NCBI RefSeq assembly: GCF_016102285.1
Contig: NZ_JACFOY010000001.1
Coordinates: 1,922,001 to 1,986,000, forward strand
DNA: 64,000 nt
Source of the DNA: Bartonella sp. M0177
GTDB lineage: Bacteria > Pseudomonadota > Alphaproteobacteria > Rhizobiales > Rhizobiaceae
Direction: 5' to 3'
Within the stretch, counting starts at the first letter, position 1; each line of letters opens with the position of its first letter. Under the pieces are notes generated by a model. The model worked only from the letters and a program-made list of their open reading frames with translations, was not told the DNA's origin and did not search any database. A program made the translations under genes and the position numbers. Shown one piece after another: positions 18,452-26,947 of the stretch.

Positions 18452-19816
18452 GTGAATACAAATGCTGAAGTGACAAGATCCTATAAATTGACCGCTATTT
18501 TTGCGATTTGTCTCGGCGTTATCATGGCAATGATCGACACCGGTATTACCAATACCGCCCTTCCCACAATTGCACAGGAATTCAAAACCAGTGAAGCTTC
18601 AACCGTTTGGGCGGTGACAGCCTATCTCCTTTCCATGGTTGCAATGACACTTCCTTTCGCAAGCCTTGGCGAGGTGATCGGCTTTCGCATTATCTTCATT
18701 GTCGGGCTTCTGGTTTTCACATTGGCCTCGCTTCTTTGCGGGCTGTCATGGTCACTTCCAACACTGGTTGGCGCACGCATTTTACAAGGTATTGGTGCGG
18801 CCGGAATTTTGAGTACCAACCTTCCCCTTATCCGCTTTACCTTTCCGCCGCAGAAACTCGGTGTCGGGCTTGGTATCAATGCCATTTGCATGGGGGTAGG
18901 CTTTTCTTTGGGGCCAACACTCGCCTCTCTTATTTTGTGGTTTACTACCTGGCACTGGCTGTTTTTGATGAATGTTCCGCTCGGCCTTGTGGCGCTTGCC
19001 ATATCCTTCCATTCACTGCCAAAAACGCCCTTGAGCCACTATCGTTTTGATAATCTGGCCGCCTGTTTTTGCGGCATCGGTTTTGCCGCTCTTATTTTCG
19101 GCATTGGTGAATCTGCGCACCGCCAGCCGCTTTCCATGATTATTCCGACCTTTGTCATTTCATTTGTTGCAATTTCCGCCCTTATCATCCGCCAGAAAAA
19201 CCACCCTGCTCCGTTTTTGGCTTTTGATCTTTTTTCTTCGCGGATTTTTACCCTTTCCATTCTTGCCGTCCTTTTTGCCTTTATCGCGCAAGGGATTGCT
19301 TTTGTAGCGCTACCCTTTTCGTTCCAGATGTTGATGCATAAAAGCCAGTTTGCCACCGGCTTTCTGATTGCGCCGTGGCCTGCTTGTGCGGCGCTCACTT
19401 CAACCTTTACCGGCAGGCTTTCCGACCATTTTTCACCGGTTCTGCTTGTTGCTATCGGCATGTTTTTATGCGCAAGCGGTATGTTTTCTTTAAGCCTTCT
19501 TGGTGAAGGAACGCCGATGTTTGTGATTGTCATTTGCATGATGGTGTGTGGTTCCGGCATGGGCTTTTTCAACGCCCCCAACCAGCGCGTTATCATGCTT
19601 TCAGCGCCTGCCGACAGAAGTGGCGCTGCCGGTGGTATTATGGGCATAGCAAGGCTTATCGGCCAATCGGTGGGAAGTACACTTGTTGCATTTTTCCTGA
19701 TTGTCTCTTCCCATTACGGCTCGCGCTATGCTTTGTGGTGCGGCACAATCTGTTTTTTACTCGCTGTATTGACCGGTGGCTTGCGGCTCACGAGCGGAAA
19801 AGCAAAAAAATCATAA
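18452..19816 (+). CDS. MFS drug/metabolite exporter (DHA2, 14-TM type)
   Basis: Inner-membrane proton-coupled exporter, 454 aa. The first helix carries ALPTIAQEF after MIDTGITNTALP, the DHA2 motif D1. Motif A-like GEVIGFRIIF is near residue 73, and motif C-like GVGFSLGPTLA lies near residue 150. The start is a GTG with AAAGAGA upstream; no closer ATG fits. It stands directly after the siderophore uptake cluster. A role as siderophore exporter is possible, but general drug efflux is equally likely. No biosynthesis genes are present in the window. Confidence 0.88.
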   Translation: MNTNAEVTRSYKLTAIFAICLGVIMAMIDTGITNTALPTIAQEFKTSEASTVWAVTAYLLSMVAMTLPFASLGEVIGFRIIFIVGLLVFTLASLLCGLSWSLPTLVGARILQGIGAAGILSTNLPLIRFTFPPQKLGVGLGINAICMGVGFSLGPTLASLILWFTTWHWLFLMNVPLGLVALAISFHSLPKTPLSHYRFDNLAACFCGIGFAALIFGIGESAHRQPLSMIIPTFVISFVAISALIIRQKNHPAPFLAFDLFSSRIFTLSILAVLFAFIAQGIAFVALPFSFQMLMHKSQFATGFLIAPWPACAALTSTFTGRLSDHFSPVLLVAIGMFLCASGMFSLSLLGEGTPMFVIVICMMVCGSGMGFFNAPNQRVIMLSAPADRSGAAGGIMGIARLIGQSVGSTLVAFFLIVSSHYGSRYALWCGTICFLLAVLTGGLRLTSGKAKKS

Positions 19817-19950
19817 AATCTGCTTGCTGTTTTTTGGCCGCTGTTTCTTGGTCGCTATTTTCTTGACCGTTCTTTTCTGCCATTCAAGCCACAGCTTGTC
19901 TGCCAACCGGTTTGAACCGCTTGGGGCAATAAGCCGTTTCAAAATTGCAC

Positions 19951-21591
19951 TCAACCGTTTGAAAAACGGGTTTCCAGAAGATCGACTTCGCGGATCAATT
20001 TTGCGGTTGTCTCTTCCGAAAGCTGATGGCGACGACCGAAAGCAAAATAGGTCTGACGTTCGGCTTTCAAAGCTTCAAGGCGCAACCGCCGTTCGATTTC
20101 GGCAATCTTTTGGGTATTGCCTGCATCTGCATCCGAAATATTCTGGTCGGCCAATCTTTCACGATAGTTCGACATGACGCGCGCGCCGGCTGTCGTATAA
20201 AGGTCGGCATCGCTGCGGCCTTCACCCCAATTGTGCACTGCCTGTTCAACCGCTTTGATGGCCGCTTCGGCAGCCGCAATATGGGCGCGCTCTTCTTCCT
20301 TCTGGTGGGAAGGTTCGGGCGGCAATTCCAGACCTTTGAGGAGGAATGGCAAAGAAATACTTGCCATGACAAGCGAAATCAGAATAACGCCGGTTGCCAG
20401 AAATATTGCAAGGTCGCGGGCGGGAAATGGCGAACCGTCGGGCAAAAACAGCGGCAAGGTCAAAACACCGGCAAGGGTCACCGTACCGCGAACACCGGCA
20501 AGCGATGTCACAGCAACGAGCCGCCAACTCGGCACAAAGGGTTTGAAACCGCGCCGGTAAGCACGGGCAAGCGTAAAACGCAAAGAGACCCAAACCCAGA
20601 TAAATCTGAGTAAGGCGAGCGCCAGATTGATGGCTATGACATAGACCACAAGCCAGATCGGTTCATGATGGCCGGTTTCCTGAACCACAATTGCCGCACC
20701 GCTCACAATATGGGGAAGCTGTTCACCCAGAATAACAAAGATGACACCATTGGCAACAAATTGCACCGTATCCCAGACTGCAAGCCTGCGAATGCGCGTT
20801 AAAGCAAGGTTGCGCAAACTGTCTTCGGTAAAGCTCATGGAAATACCGGCAGCAACGGCAGCTAGGATTCCCGATGCATCCACCTGTTCGGCGGCAAGAT
20901 AGGCAGCAAAAGGAATGAGCAGGCTTATGAGAATGTGGGAACCCGTTTCCTCGCCGAATTTATTGTTCCAGAAATTGCTGACCCAGGTGACACAGAAGGT
21001 GGTTGCCGCCCCGATAATAACACCGGCAATGGCTGTCCACAAAAACGTTCCGAAAGCCGCAACAAGCGAAAACGAGCCGGTCATGGCCGCTGCCACAGCA
21101 AAGCGCATGCTGACAAGGCCGGACGCATCGTTCAACAGGGATTCACCTTCCAGAATATGCATCAAACGCTTCGGAATGGGGGAGCGTTTGGCAATTGCTG
21201 TAACGGCCACCGGATCGGTTGGCGAAACAATGGCGGCAAGCGCAAAAGCCACCGAAAGCGGCATGGCCGGAATAATCCAATAAGTGAAAAAGCCGACACC
21301 CAGAACCGTAAAGACAACAAGTCCCAGTGCCATTTCAAGCACTGTCCAGCGGTCGCGCTTCAAACCGTCTTTGGGAATGCGCCAACCGTCAAGAAATAAA
21401 AGGGGCGGTAAAAACAGCAGGAAAAACATTTCCGGCCGCAATTTTACCCCCATATCGCCAGCAAGAGAAACCACCGCGCCGACAGCAATCTGGATAAGCG
21501 GTAACGGAATGGGCAATGGAAGCGCGCGCGATATTGCGCCGCTGATGATAACAGCGACCAGCAATATCAATATCACGACAACCGATTCCAC
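19951..21591 (-). CDS. CPA1-family Na+/H+ antiporter (NhaP/YjcE type)
   Basis: Inner-membrane cation/proton exchanger, 546 aa. About twelve hydrophobic segments span residues 1-415. Family motifs include LFLPPLLFLDGWR near residue 60, AAIVSPTDPVAVTAI near residue 122 and EGESLLNDASGLV near residue 149 with the ion-binding Asp. A cytosolic tail of about 130 aa is rich in charged helices. The start is a GTG at 21591 preceded by GAAGGG. It is convergent with the MFS gene and probably chromosomal core. Confidence 0.92.
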   Translation of the reverse strand: MESVVVILILLVAVIISGAISRALPLPIPLPLIQIAVGAVVSLAGDMGVKLRPEMFFLLFLPPLLFLDGWRIPKDGLKRDRWTVLEMALGLVVFTVLGVGFFTYWIIPAMPLSVAFALAAIVSPTDPVAVTAIAKRSPIPKRLMHILEGESLLNDASGLVSMRFAVAAAMTGSFSLVAAFGTFLWTAIAGVIIGAATTFCVTWVSNFWNNKFGEETGSHILISLLIPFAAYLAAEQVDASGILAAVAAGISMSFTEDSLRNLALTRIRRLAVWDTVQFVANGVIFVILGEQLPHIVSGAAIVVQETGHHEPIWLVVYVIAINLALALLRFIWVWVSLRFTLARAYRRGFKPFVPSWRLVAVTSLAGVRGTVTLAGVLTLPLFLPDGSPFPARDLAIFLATGVILISLVMASISLPFLLKGLELPPEPSHQKEEERAHIAAAEAAIKAVEQAVHNWGEGRSDADLYTTAGARVMSNYRERLADQNISDADAGNTQKIAEIERRLRLEALKAERQTYFAFGRRHQLSEETTAKLIREVDLLETRFSNG

Positions 21592-22253
21592 TCTCGATAA
21601 CCCTTCAGAGAAAAAACTATGCCATGCAATTTAAGCAATGAACAGTTTCAATAAGATAAACAAAAAACGAACTTCTGAAAAATTCCTGCCAAATTTATGA
21701 CGATCGACTTCTGCTTATGTCATGTGCGGTAAAAATGGTGAATTGTGGGCAGCTTTTCTTCTATTCAATGAAAAATAATTGTGCTCCATCAAAATTGTGT
21801 AACCGGATGAAATCTGCTCGTGACCTGACAAGGTTTCGCCCATAAAACTATGTTCTGGCAATTGACCTTGCCTTTCAAGACTGCTCCCGTTTTCACAAAA
21901 AGGACTTCCCTTTAAAGCGCAAGTATTACCTAACATTTTGTTTTTAGTTGATATTCTCGAAATTATCCTATTGCTTTTGAAAAGCGGCTTTCTGGCCTTC
22001 TGTTTTTATTCAAAAAGCCATAGTGTCGGTTAAACTTTTGGCGAAATAGATTTTTGCAATCAATGAGAAGAGTTAAACATTTCTCTCGATATGTTGCTTT
22101 TTAATTCACTGTTAGCAGCGAAATGTTCTGTTCTATATTGAAACTTTACTTCAAAAAATTATCATGTAAAATAATAATCTAATACTACATGATATATTAA
22201 CAGATTGATGTAGACCGAATACTGTACACGAGTAAATTGTGGGAGAGACTATC
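21592..22253. other. Intergenic region before the orphan gene at 22254
   Basis: 662 bp with no convincing gene. An open frame at 21715-21936 on the minus strand lacks any recognisable character. The last 200 bp are very AT-rich and end in a strong GGGAGAG ribosome binding site, so the promoter of the next gene probably lies here. Confidence 0.5.
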
Positions 22254-22973
22254 ATGGCACTGACACCGGTCCAAAATTTGAAATTCGCTTCTGTCAAAAT
22301 CTTGCAAGAGAGGATTGATCAGGTCGAACAACAGGCCAAACGCGCTCCCACGACGACGGAACAGATTTTTAAAGCCAAAGAAACAGGCTCTCCTTTGAAC
22401 GCGGAGGAAAAGGCGACTTATGACAAAATACGGAGCAAGATTGCAGGCGCTACGGTATTTGATAATGGCCGTATGAGCAAAACCGAATTCCAAGCAAAAA
22501 TACTGAAAGAAATAGCAAGGAAGCTCGGCATTGATCTTGATAAAGGTGGAACAGATCTCAAAGAACTTGCCAATTTTATCCACTACAGATTGGCTTACAT
22601 GAAATCTCAAGACCCGGTAGCTTATGAAGAATTTATGGAAGACATCACTAAAAGGCTCGGCCTTGATAAATTAGGCTTGAAGGCGGAAGACATTGTCGAG
22701 GCAATGGCTGCCCCATCTTCACAAAAGGCGAAAGAAGTCGACCAAATGCTTGATGTCTATTTCGGGAAAGATGGTGAATCCTCTTCTGAGGTTGACAGTG
22801 AACTGGACGATATTAAAAAAATTCTCAATCAGAACGGCGACACTTCAGCAAGCGAAAAAGCAGCCGAACAACTTGCCAGTGCTCAATCCAATGCTTCACG
22901 GCCAAAGGAGATTTTGACCGATCAGCCGACCGGCACTTATATGCCGAAAAGCTTCCCTCCAGCACGTAGATAA
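22254..22973 (+). CDS. Hypothetical protein, helical, unknown function
   Basis: 239 aa and not recognised. GGGAGAG precedes the ATG at 22254. The protein is soluble and hydrophilic, with no signal peptide or membrane segment and strong helix propensity at residues 10-35 and 80-150. The C-terminal third is low in hydrophobics, rich in Ser/Glu/Ala/Gln, and ends in a basic PKSFPPARR tail. It stands alone with long AT-rich flanks between the antiporter and the prophage. A basic disordered C-terminus is also seen in substrates of the Bartonella VirB/D4 secretion system, but this is only a resemblance. Confidence 0.65.
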   Translation: MALTPVQNLKFASVKILQERIDQVEQQAKRAPTTTEQIFKAKETGSPLNAEEKATYDKIRSKIAGATVFDNGRMSKTEFQAKILKEIARKLGIDLDKGGTDLKELANFIHYRLAYMKSQDPVAYEEFMEDITKRLGLDKLGLKAEDIVEAMAAPSSQKAKEVDQMLDVYFGKDGESSSEVDSELDDIKKILNQNGDTSASEKAAEQLASAQSNASRPKEILTDQPTGTYMPKSFPPARR

Positions 22974-23585
22974 TTGCTTTTAGCGTTCATCACGCAATTA
23001 CTTGTTTTTTAAAAAACTGAATTTCCGAACGCTTGTGTTTTCGGATGAAAAATCGGCGTGAGGAATGGCAGCAGCTCTGTGTTCAACACAAAGCGGAACG
23101 GCCGGAACGGATGAAAACCGGAAACCGGTGAAACTAAGCTTTTAAACCCGAAAAACAAAACGTTATATGCAGCAAGCCATCAACATCATGGACAATCGGT
23201 TCGCGTTTGAACAATAGAGTTTCTATTCAAGCTCGATGACTTTTCCCGCCTGCAAATGGTTCTTCCGGCTTTTCAAAAAAGGCTTGATATCCCCGAAGTA
23301 AAACAATTTCCGGAAGCATTGGTAGATTTTGCAAAGTTTCTCATGGCGTTGATAAACAACCGATTATGTCGGTTCTTCACATAATATGCTCATCACTCAT
23401 GTAACGTCCGATCGGCTTTAGCTTCTTCGTCCATTCAATCGATTTCATGTAACCAATTTCATGTAAACTAAGTGCGCGGTCAAACTGTTCATCAATGAAA
23501 AGCAAAAATATTTTTCGGTTATTTTTTCTTGTAGGATAGCTCTTACAATGCGGCGACAGTTGTATTTCGATGACAGGGAAATAAA
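22974..23585. other. Intergenic region at the probable left edge of the prophage
   Basis: 612 bp without a convincing gene. The left prophage end should fall here or close by. No copy of the tRNA-Pro 3' sequence and no other tRNA fragment was found by eye. Sequence around 23220-23350 has coding-like composition but is broken by stops in all frames, so it may be a decayed gene. Confidence 0.45.
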
Positions 23586-23933
23586 ATGGATTTGGAAAAT
23601 AAAATAAAATCGTGGGTGAAAGACCAATTAGTTACTATGCCCCGAGGTGCCAAGAAAAAGCTGGCAGATTATTTAAAGATAACCCCTACCCAATTAACGC
23701 GCTTGTTGAACCTAGAGGCTGGCAAAGAACCCCGCTCAATGCAGGCAGATGAGTTTTTAAAAATAGTCGAATTTTTTGGTAAATGGCCAGACAATTTAAT
23801 GCCGTCGATTTTCCCTGATAGCAGGAAACGACACCTATTAGCTATGTTTGACTCTGTTTCGCCCGAATGGCAGCAAGCGATAATTGCGATGGTTGAGGCG
23901 TTAGTCCAGAGCCAAAAAAGCCCTGAGAACTGA
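23586..23933 (+). CDS. Small HTH (XRE/Cro-like) phage regulator
   Basis: 115 aa. A lambda-repressor-like helix-turn-helix is visible at about residues 24-45 (KKLADYLKITPTQLTRLLNL). The C-terminal half is helical with no peptidase domain. The ATG at 23586 follows AGGGAAATAAA. It is convergent with the next regulator gene. Probably part of the lysogeny control region, as a Cro-like or accessory repressor. Confidence 0.75.
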   Translation: MDLENKIKSWVKDQLVTMPRGAKKKLADYLKITPTQLTRLLNLEAGKEPRSMQADEFLKIVEFFGKWPDNLMPSIFPDSRKRHLLAMFDSVSPEWQQAIIAMVEALVQSQKSPEN

Positions 23934-24003
23934 CCACAACCGCCTCGTTCATTCTTCGATCGTTTTTTATAGAAAAGTGCCAAAGAGCGGCAAACTGTTT
24001 TAT

Positions 24004-24327
24004 TTATTTTGCGCCGGTTTTTGCTCGCAAAAGCGTTAAGATTGCAGCGCGCACGTCTGGAGAAGCCCGTAAAAAAAGCTTAAGAAATTCTTCTTCTTCA
24101 GCAGAACGTTCAATACCGTATAAAACATAAGACATACTTGTGCCCGTTTCCGCACATACTTCTGCAAGCGCTTCAGCACTAGGGTTTTTCCCGTCTTTCA
24201 GAATTGAATGAACATAGCCCTCGCCTCTGCCGCAAGCGAGAGAAATCGCTCGCATTGATTTGCCGCTCTCTTCGATTTTTTGTGTCAAACGCACACGCCA
24301 GTCATCAGAAGTTTGTGGTTGTGACAA
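24004..24327 (-). CDS. Small XRE-family HTH regulator
   Basis: 107 aa. The helix-turn-helix spans about residues 22-60 (MRAISLACGRGEGYVHSIL then PSAEALAEVCAETG). A short helical tail follows and there is no cleavage domain. The start ATG is preceded by AGGAGG at ideal distance. A perfect palindrome TGTAGCCTACA lies 73 bp upstream. It sits in tandem with the larger repressor encoded just upstream on the same strand. Confidence 0.82.
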   Translation of the reverse strand: MSQPQTSDDWRVRLTQKIEESGKSMRAISLACGRGEGYVHSILKDGKNPSAEALAEVCAETGTSMSYVLYGIERSAEEEEFLKLFLRASPDVRAAILTLLRAKTGAK

Positions 24328-24399
24328 AATTTCCTCCTACACATTCATAACAGAGTGTCAGCAAGGACTGTACTCTACACCCATTTTTTTAACCCGCCC

Positions 24400-24410
24400 T
24401 GTAGCCTACA
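24400..24410. promoter_or_regulatory. Candidate operator, palindrome TGTAGCCTACA
   Basis: A perfect 11-bp palindrome lies between the two minus-strand regulator genes, upstream of the smaller one. A related CTACAC half-site lies 18-24 bp closer to that gene. It is probably bound by one of the neighbouring HTH proteins. Confidence 0.45.
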
Positions 24411-24441
24411 TTTTTATCAACATGGCGCAACGCCGCGCGCA

Positions 24442-25140
24442 TTAGCGACCGAATAATTCCCTCATTTCCAATATTTTATGAATAGACACAATATTCGCAT
24501 TATCAAAATGGATGATTTCGTCGGGGGTGTATTTCTGTAGAAACACTTCGTGCGATGTTCGTTGAGCTAAAACAGCAATCATGGCTTCAATCGGTTCATC
24601 TATAGTTTTGGCAATCTGCACCACGACTGAATCGCCAATACGCACCGGTTTATGCGGGTGAACAAAAACCAGATCACCAGCATTAAAACGTGGTTCCATA
24701 GTGTCCCCTTCCACGTATAAGGCATATAGATCTTTGGTCATCAACAGAGCGGGTGGCCTATGAACGTAATCAATGATTGATGTATCGAGCTTGAACGAAC
24801 CGTTGTCGCTATTACAAGCAGCAGTTCCCATCACCGGAACGTCCTGCGGCATGTATTGGCGCGGCGGTAAAGTACTATTAACGAACTTCACATCGCTCAT
24901 TTTGCTATTTGTTCGGGTCGTTTCCGCTCCAGCAACATTCGGAGTGTTACCGGTAAGAAGCCAATCAATTGAGACATTAAGTGCTCCGGCAATATCTTCA
25001 AGGGTGTTCGGGCGTGGGTGAGCCGCCCCAGACTCCCATTGGGCAACCGCGTTACGTGTCTTGCCAACGGCTTTTGCTAGCTCTTCTTGCGTCATCTTAG
25101 CTGCAATGCGAGAATTTTTTATACGTTCTTTCAAATTCAT
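24442..25140 (-). CDS. Phage CI-like repressor with S24 fold, catalytic Ser replaced by Thr
   Basis: Lysogeny-type repressor, 232 aa. The XRE helix-turn-helix is at residues 2-56 (MTQEELAKAVGKTRNAVAQW), followed by a linker and a LexA/CI-type S24 domain from about residue 98. The position normally held by the nucleophile Ser (GDSM) reads GDTMEP, with Thr147. RecA-stimulated self-cleavage may therefore be lost or slowed. The start is ATG 25140, directly before the HTH; an upstream in-frame start would add 11 residues. The palindrome TGTCATGACA lies 58 bp upstream. Confidence 0.85.
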   Translation of the reverse strand: MNLKERIKNSRIAAKMTQEELAKAVGKTRNAVAQWESGAAHPRPNTLEDIAGALNVSIDWLLTGNTPNVAGAETTRTNSKMSDVKFVNSTLPPRQYMPQDVPVMGTAACNSDNGSFKLDTSIIDYVHRPPALLMTKDLYALYVEGDTMEPRFNAGDLVFVHPHKPVRIGDSVVVQIAKTIDEPIEAMIAVLAQRTSHEVFLQKYTPDEIIHFDNANIVSIHKILEMRELFGR

Positions 25141-25531
25141 AGTTTTGTTTAGAAAAAGTACATTTTGCACCATCAGTTTTATTTATATCGTGTAGAATGT
25201 CATGACACTAATAAAATATCCATTGAAAGCGATTGGCGTTGTTCGCTTTTATAAAAGCAATCAAGCAAAAATAGCGTTGTTGGTCATTATCCGATAAAGT
25301 CGGAACGTGCTTAGGGCTAATAATGCAATAGCTGATTAAGATACCGCCAGAACGTGTATTGAACCTATGATAAAAGTCGGGAGATTGCAGTATCCTTCGT
25401 TCATTTTTTGAAGCAGGTTCCAGTAGGTTGTGTCGTTGAACCTGCTGTGTGATGAAACAATGCAATCTCTTTAGAAAAGACTATCCAACAATATTTTCTC
25501 TTATCCGCTGAAAAACGACAGACGCTGCCAA
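25141..25531. other. Intergenic region in the phage control segment
   Basis: 391 bp. It holds the upstream region of the CI-like gene, including TGTCATGACA at 25198-25207. A minus-strand open frame at 25208-25465 has no ribosome binding site and no convincing protein features, so it is not called. Confidence 0.5.
25198..25207. promoter_or_regulatory. Candidate CI operator, palindrome TGTCATGACA
   Basis: A perfect 10-bp palindrome, flanked by TGTAGAA on one side, lies 58 bp upstream of the CI-like repressor start. This is a typical place for an autoregulatory operator. Confidence 0.5.
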
Positions 25532-26092
25532 TTAATGTTCGTCCGCTCTGGTGGCGCAATCGGAGCCGATAAAGAGGATTTCTTCACGTGTCATGGTGAT
25601 CGGCGGGGCGTTTTCGTGCTCCACTTCTGCATAAGCCGTTTTCATGAAAAGAGCAAACCGCAACGGGTCGAATGTCTCGTCGGTCATCGGGCTTGAACGA
25701 TAAAGTTTCCAAGCCAGTGCTACAACTTTTTCTGCCCGCGAATGGTTTTTCAGACTGTTCAGATAAAGCTTTATATCGCCCCACGAGAAGCGCTCTTTTT
25801 CCTTGTGCTTTTTTCCTGCATTTTCGGCTTGGTTAACGGGATTTCTTTGATATGTCTCTTCGGGTTTTTGACTATCCAAGGTTTTCCTTGTTACGTCGGC
25901 AGATTTGCTTTGCTCTTGATCTATTTCTGCGTGACCTGTTCCTTTGCAAGAAACATCAGTTTTACCGAATGGCGGTTGTATTTCCTCGTCAACGCTTGAA
26001 CGATTGTCGGGCGAGTCTTTTTGGTCATCAGAGGGGCGAAGAAATCCGGCTTGCGGCTTTAAAGTTTTTCCAAGATTTTTAGGCTTTTTCAT
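25532..26092 (-). CDS. Phage early protein of unknown function
   Basis: 186 aa and not recognised. The first ~105 residues are polar, Lys/Glu/Gln/Ser-rich and probably disordered. The last ~80 form a compact helical region (FSWGDIKLYLNSLKNHSRAEK onward). The ATG at 26092 is chosen because GAGGGG lies 8 bp upstream; a GTG 9 bp earlier would sit on that Shine-Dalgarno. Two tandem palindromes lie 74-107 bp upstream, so expression is probably repressed in the lysogen. Confidence 0.7.
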   Translation of the reverse strand: MKKPKNLGKTLKPQAGFLRPSDDQKDSPDNRSSVDEEIQPPFGKTDVSCKGTGHAEIDQEQSKSADVTRKTLDSQKPEETYQRNPVNQAENAGKKHKEKERFSWGDIKLYLNSLKNHSRAEKVVALAWKLYRSSPMTDETFDPLRFALFMKTAYAEVEHENAPPITMTREEILFIGSDCATRADEH

Positions 26093-26947
26093 CCCGCCCA
26101 CCCCTCGCCTGTTTTGACAGAAAAACGATAAGTTCCAACACGCTCAATGAGGGAATCGTAAAAAATTGACATGAATAATGTCAACATTTTTCATGTTGAA
26201 ATATGCCGATTTTTTGAGGATAGCGAATCGTTTGACGATTAATACCTGGTTGTTTTAATGGTTTTTCTTTGCACTTTTATATTTGTTAAAAAAACTGGAT
26301 AGTTGCCGCAAAACATCAAAGTTGAACCGGACAATTAATTGGAAAAGACGAAAAATACCGTCGGAATTTCCTTCGAAATAATGGATTTTATAAATGAATT
26401 TTACTTCCAATCAGAGCGACAAGCCAATCAGAACAACAAAAAAGTCTTATAGGCTCTGTTGTTTTGGAAATTGACCAAAAACGAAAAGCCCGTGGAGAGT
26501 AGAGAAATTAGCGGTCAAGAAAGCATTTTTAAATATGGCCTTCGGTTCATCAGGCGATGGAGGCTCAGCGACCAACAAAGAGAGCGTTGAAATATTCGAG
26601 CTTCGGACGATCGGCATTCCCGATCGGGCAGTGGAAAATGATGCGCGAACAAGCCCGATCGAGTGTGAAAAAATCCGGCAACGGCGACTTTTGTTTGAGC
26701 TAATGAGGTAGCAATAAATCGCGCACCAACAAACAGGAGTTGAGAAAATTATCTTGCCAAAAAATACCGCGTCAGCAAGTCAGCCCGACAATTATCGCAC
26801 CATTAAATCAGACGCTAAAATATTCACCTTTAAATAATCGGATGCATGAAAACTTTTGGCCTCGACTATCAGGCTATGAAGGCCTGCTTGAACAGACATA
26901 AGCATTTGACATGCTAATGCTGTTGACACCTGTTTCATGCCAATTTC
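26093..26947. other. Long gene-poor region between phage regulators
   Basis: 855 bp with no convincing gene. It holds the tandem palindromes at 26166-26199. The stretch 26450-26710 has a coding-like base composition and starts with GGCTCTGTTG, which recalls IS6-family ends, but no transposase or matching inverted repeat was recognised. It may be a decayed gene or mobile element remnant. Confidence 0.5.
26166..26199. promoter_or_regulatory. Tandem operator-like palindromes
   Basis: TTGACAT-N5-ATGTCAA (26166-26184) is followed by, and overlaps, TCAACAT-N5-ATGTTGA (26181-26199). Both are perfect 7-bp inverted repeats with 5-bp spacers, offset by 15 bp. The same ATGTTGA half-site occurs at 27726-27732 upstream of the second S24 repressor. 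This points to one repressor controlling both promoters. Confidence 0.65.

Noticed and set aside
25208..25465. Minus-strand 85-codon frame
   Set aside because: No ribosome binding site, no domain, and it lies in a regulatory gap.
26452..26460. IS6-like end GGCTCTGTT
   Set aside because: No second inverted repeat and no transposase; too short to call.
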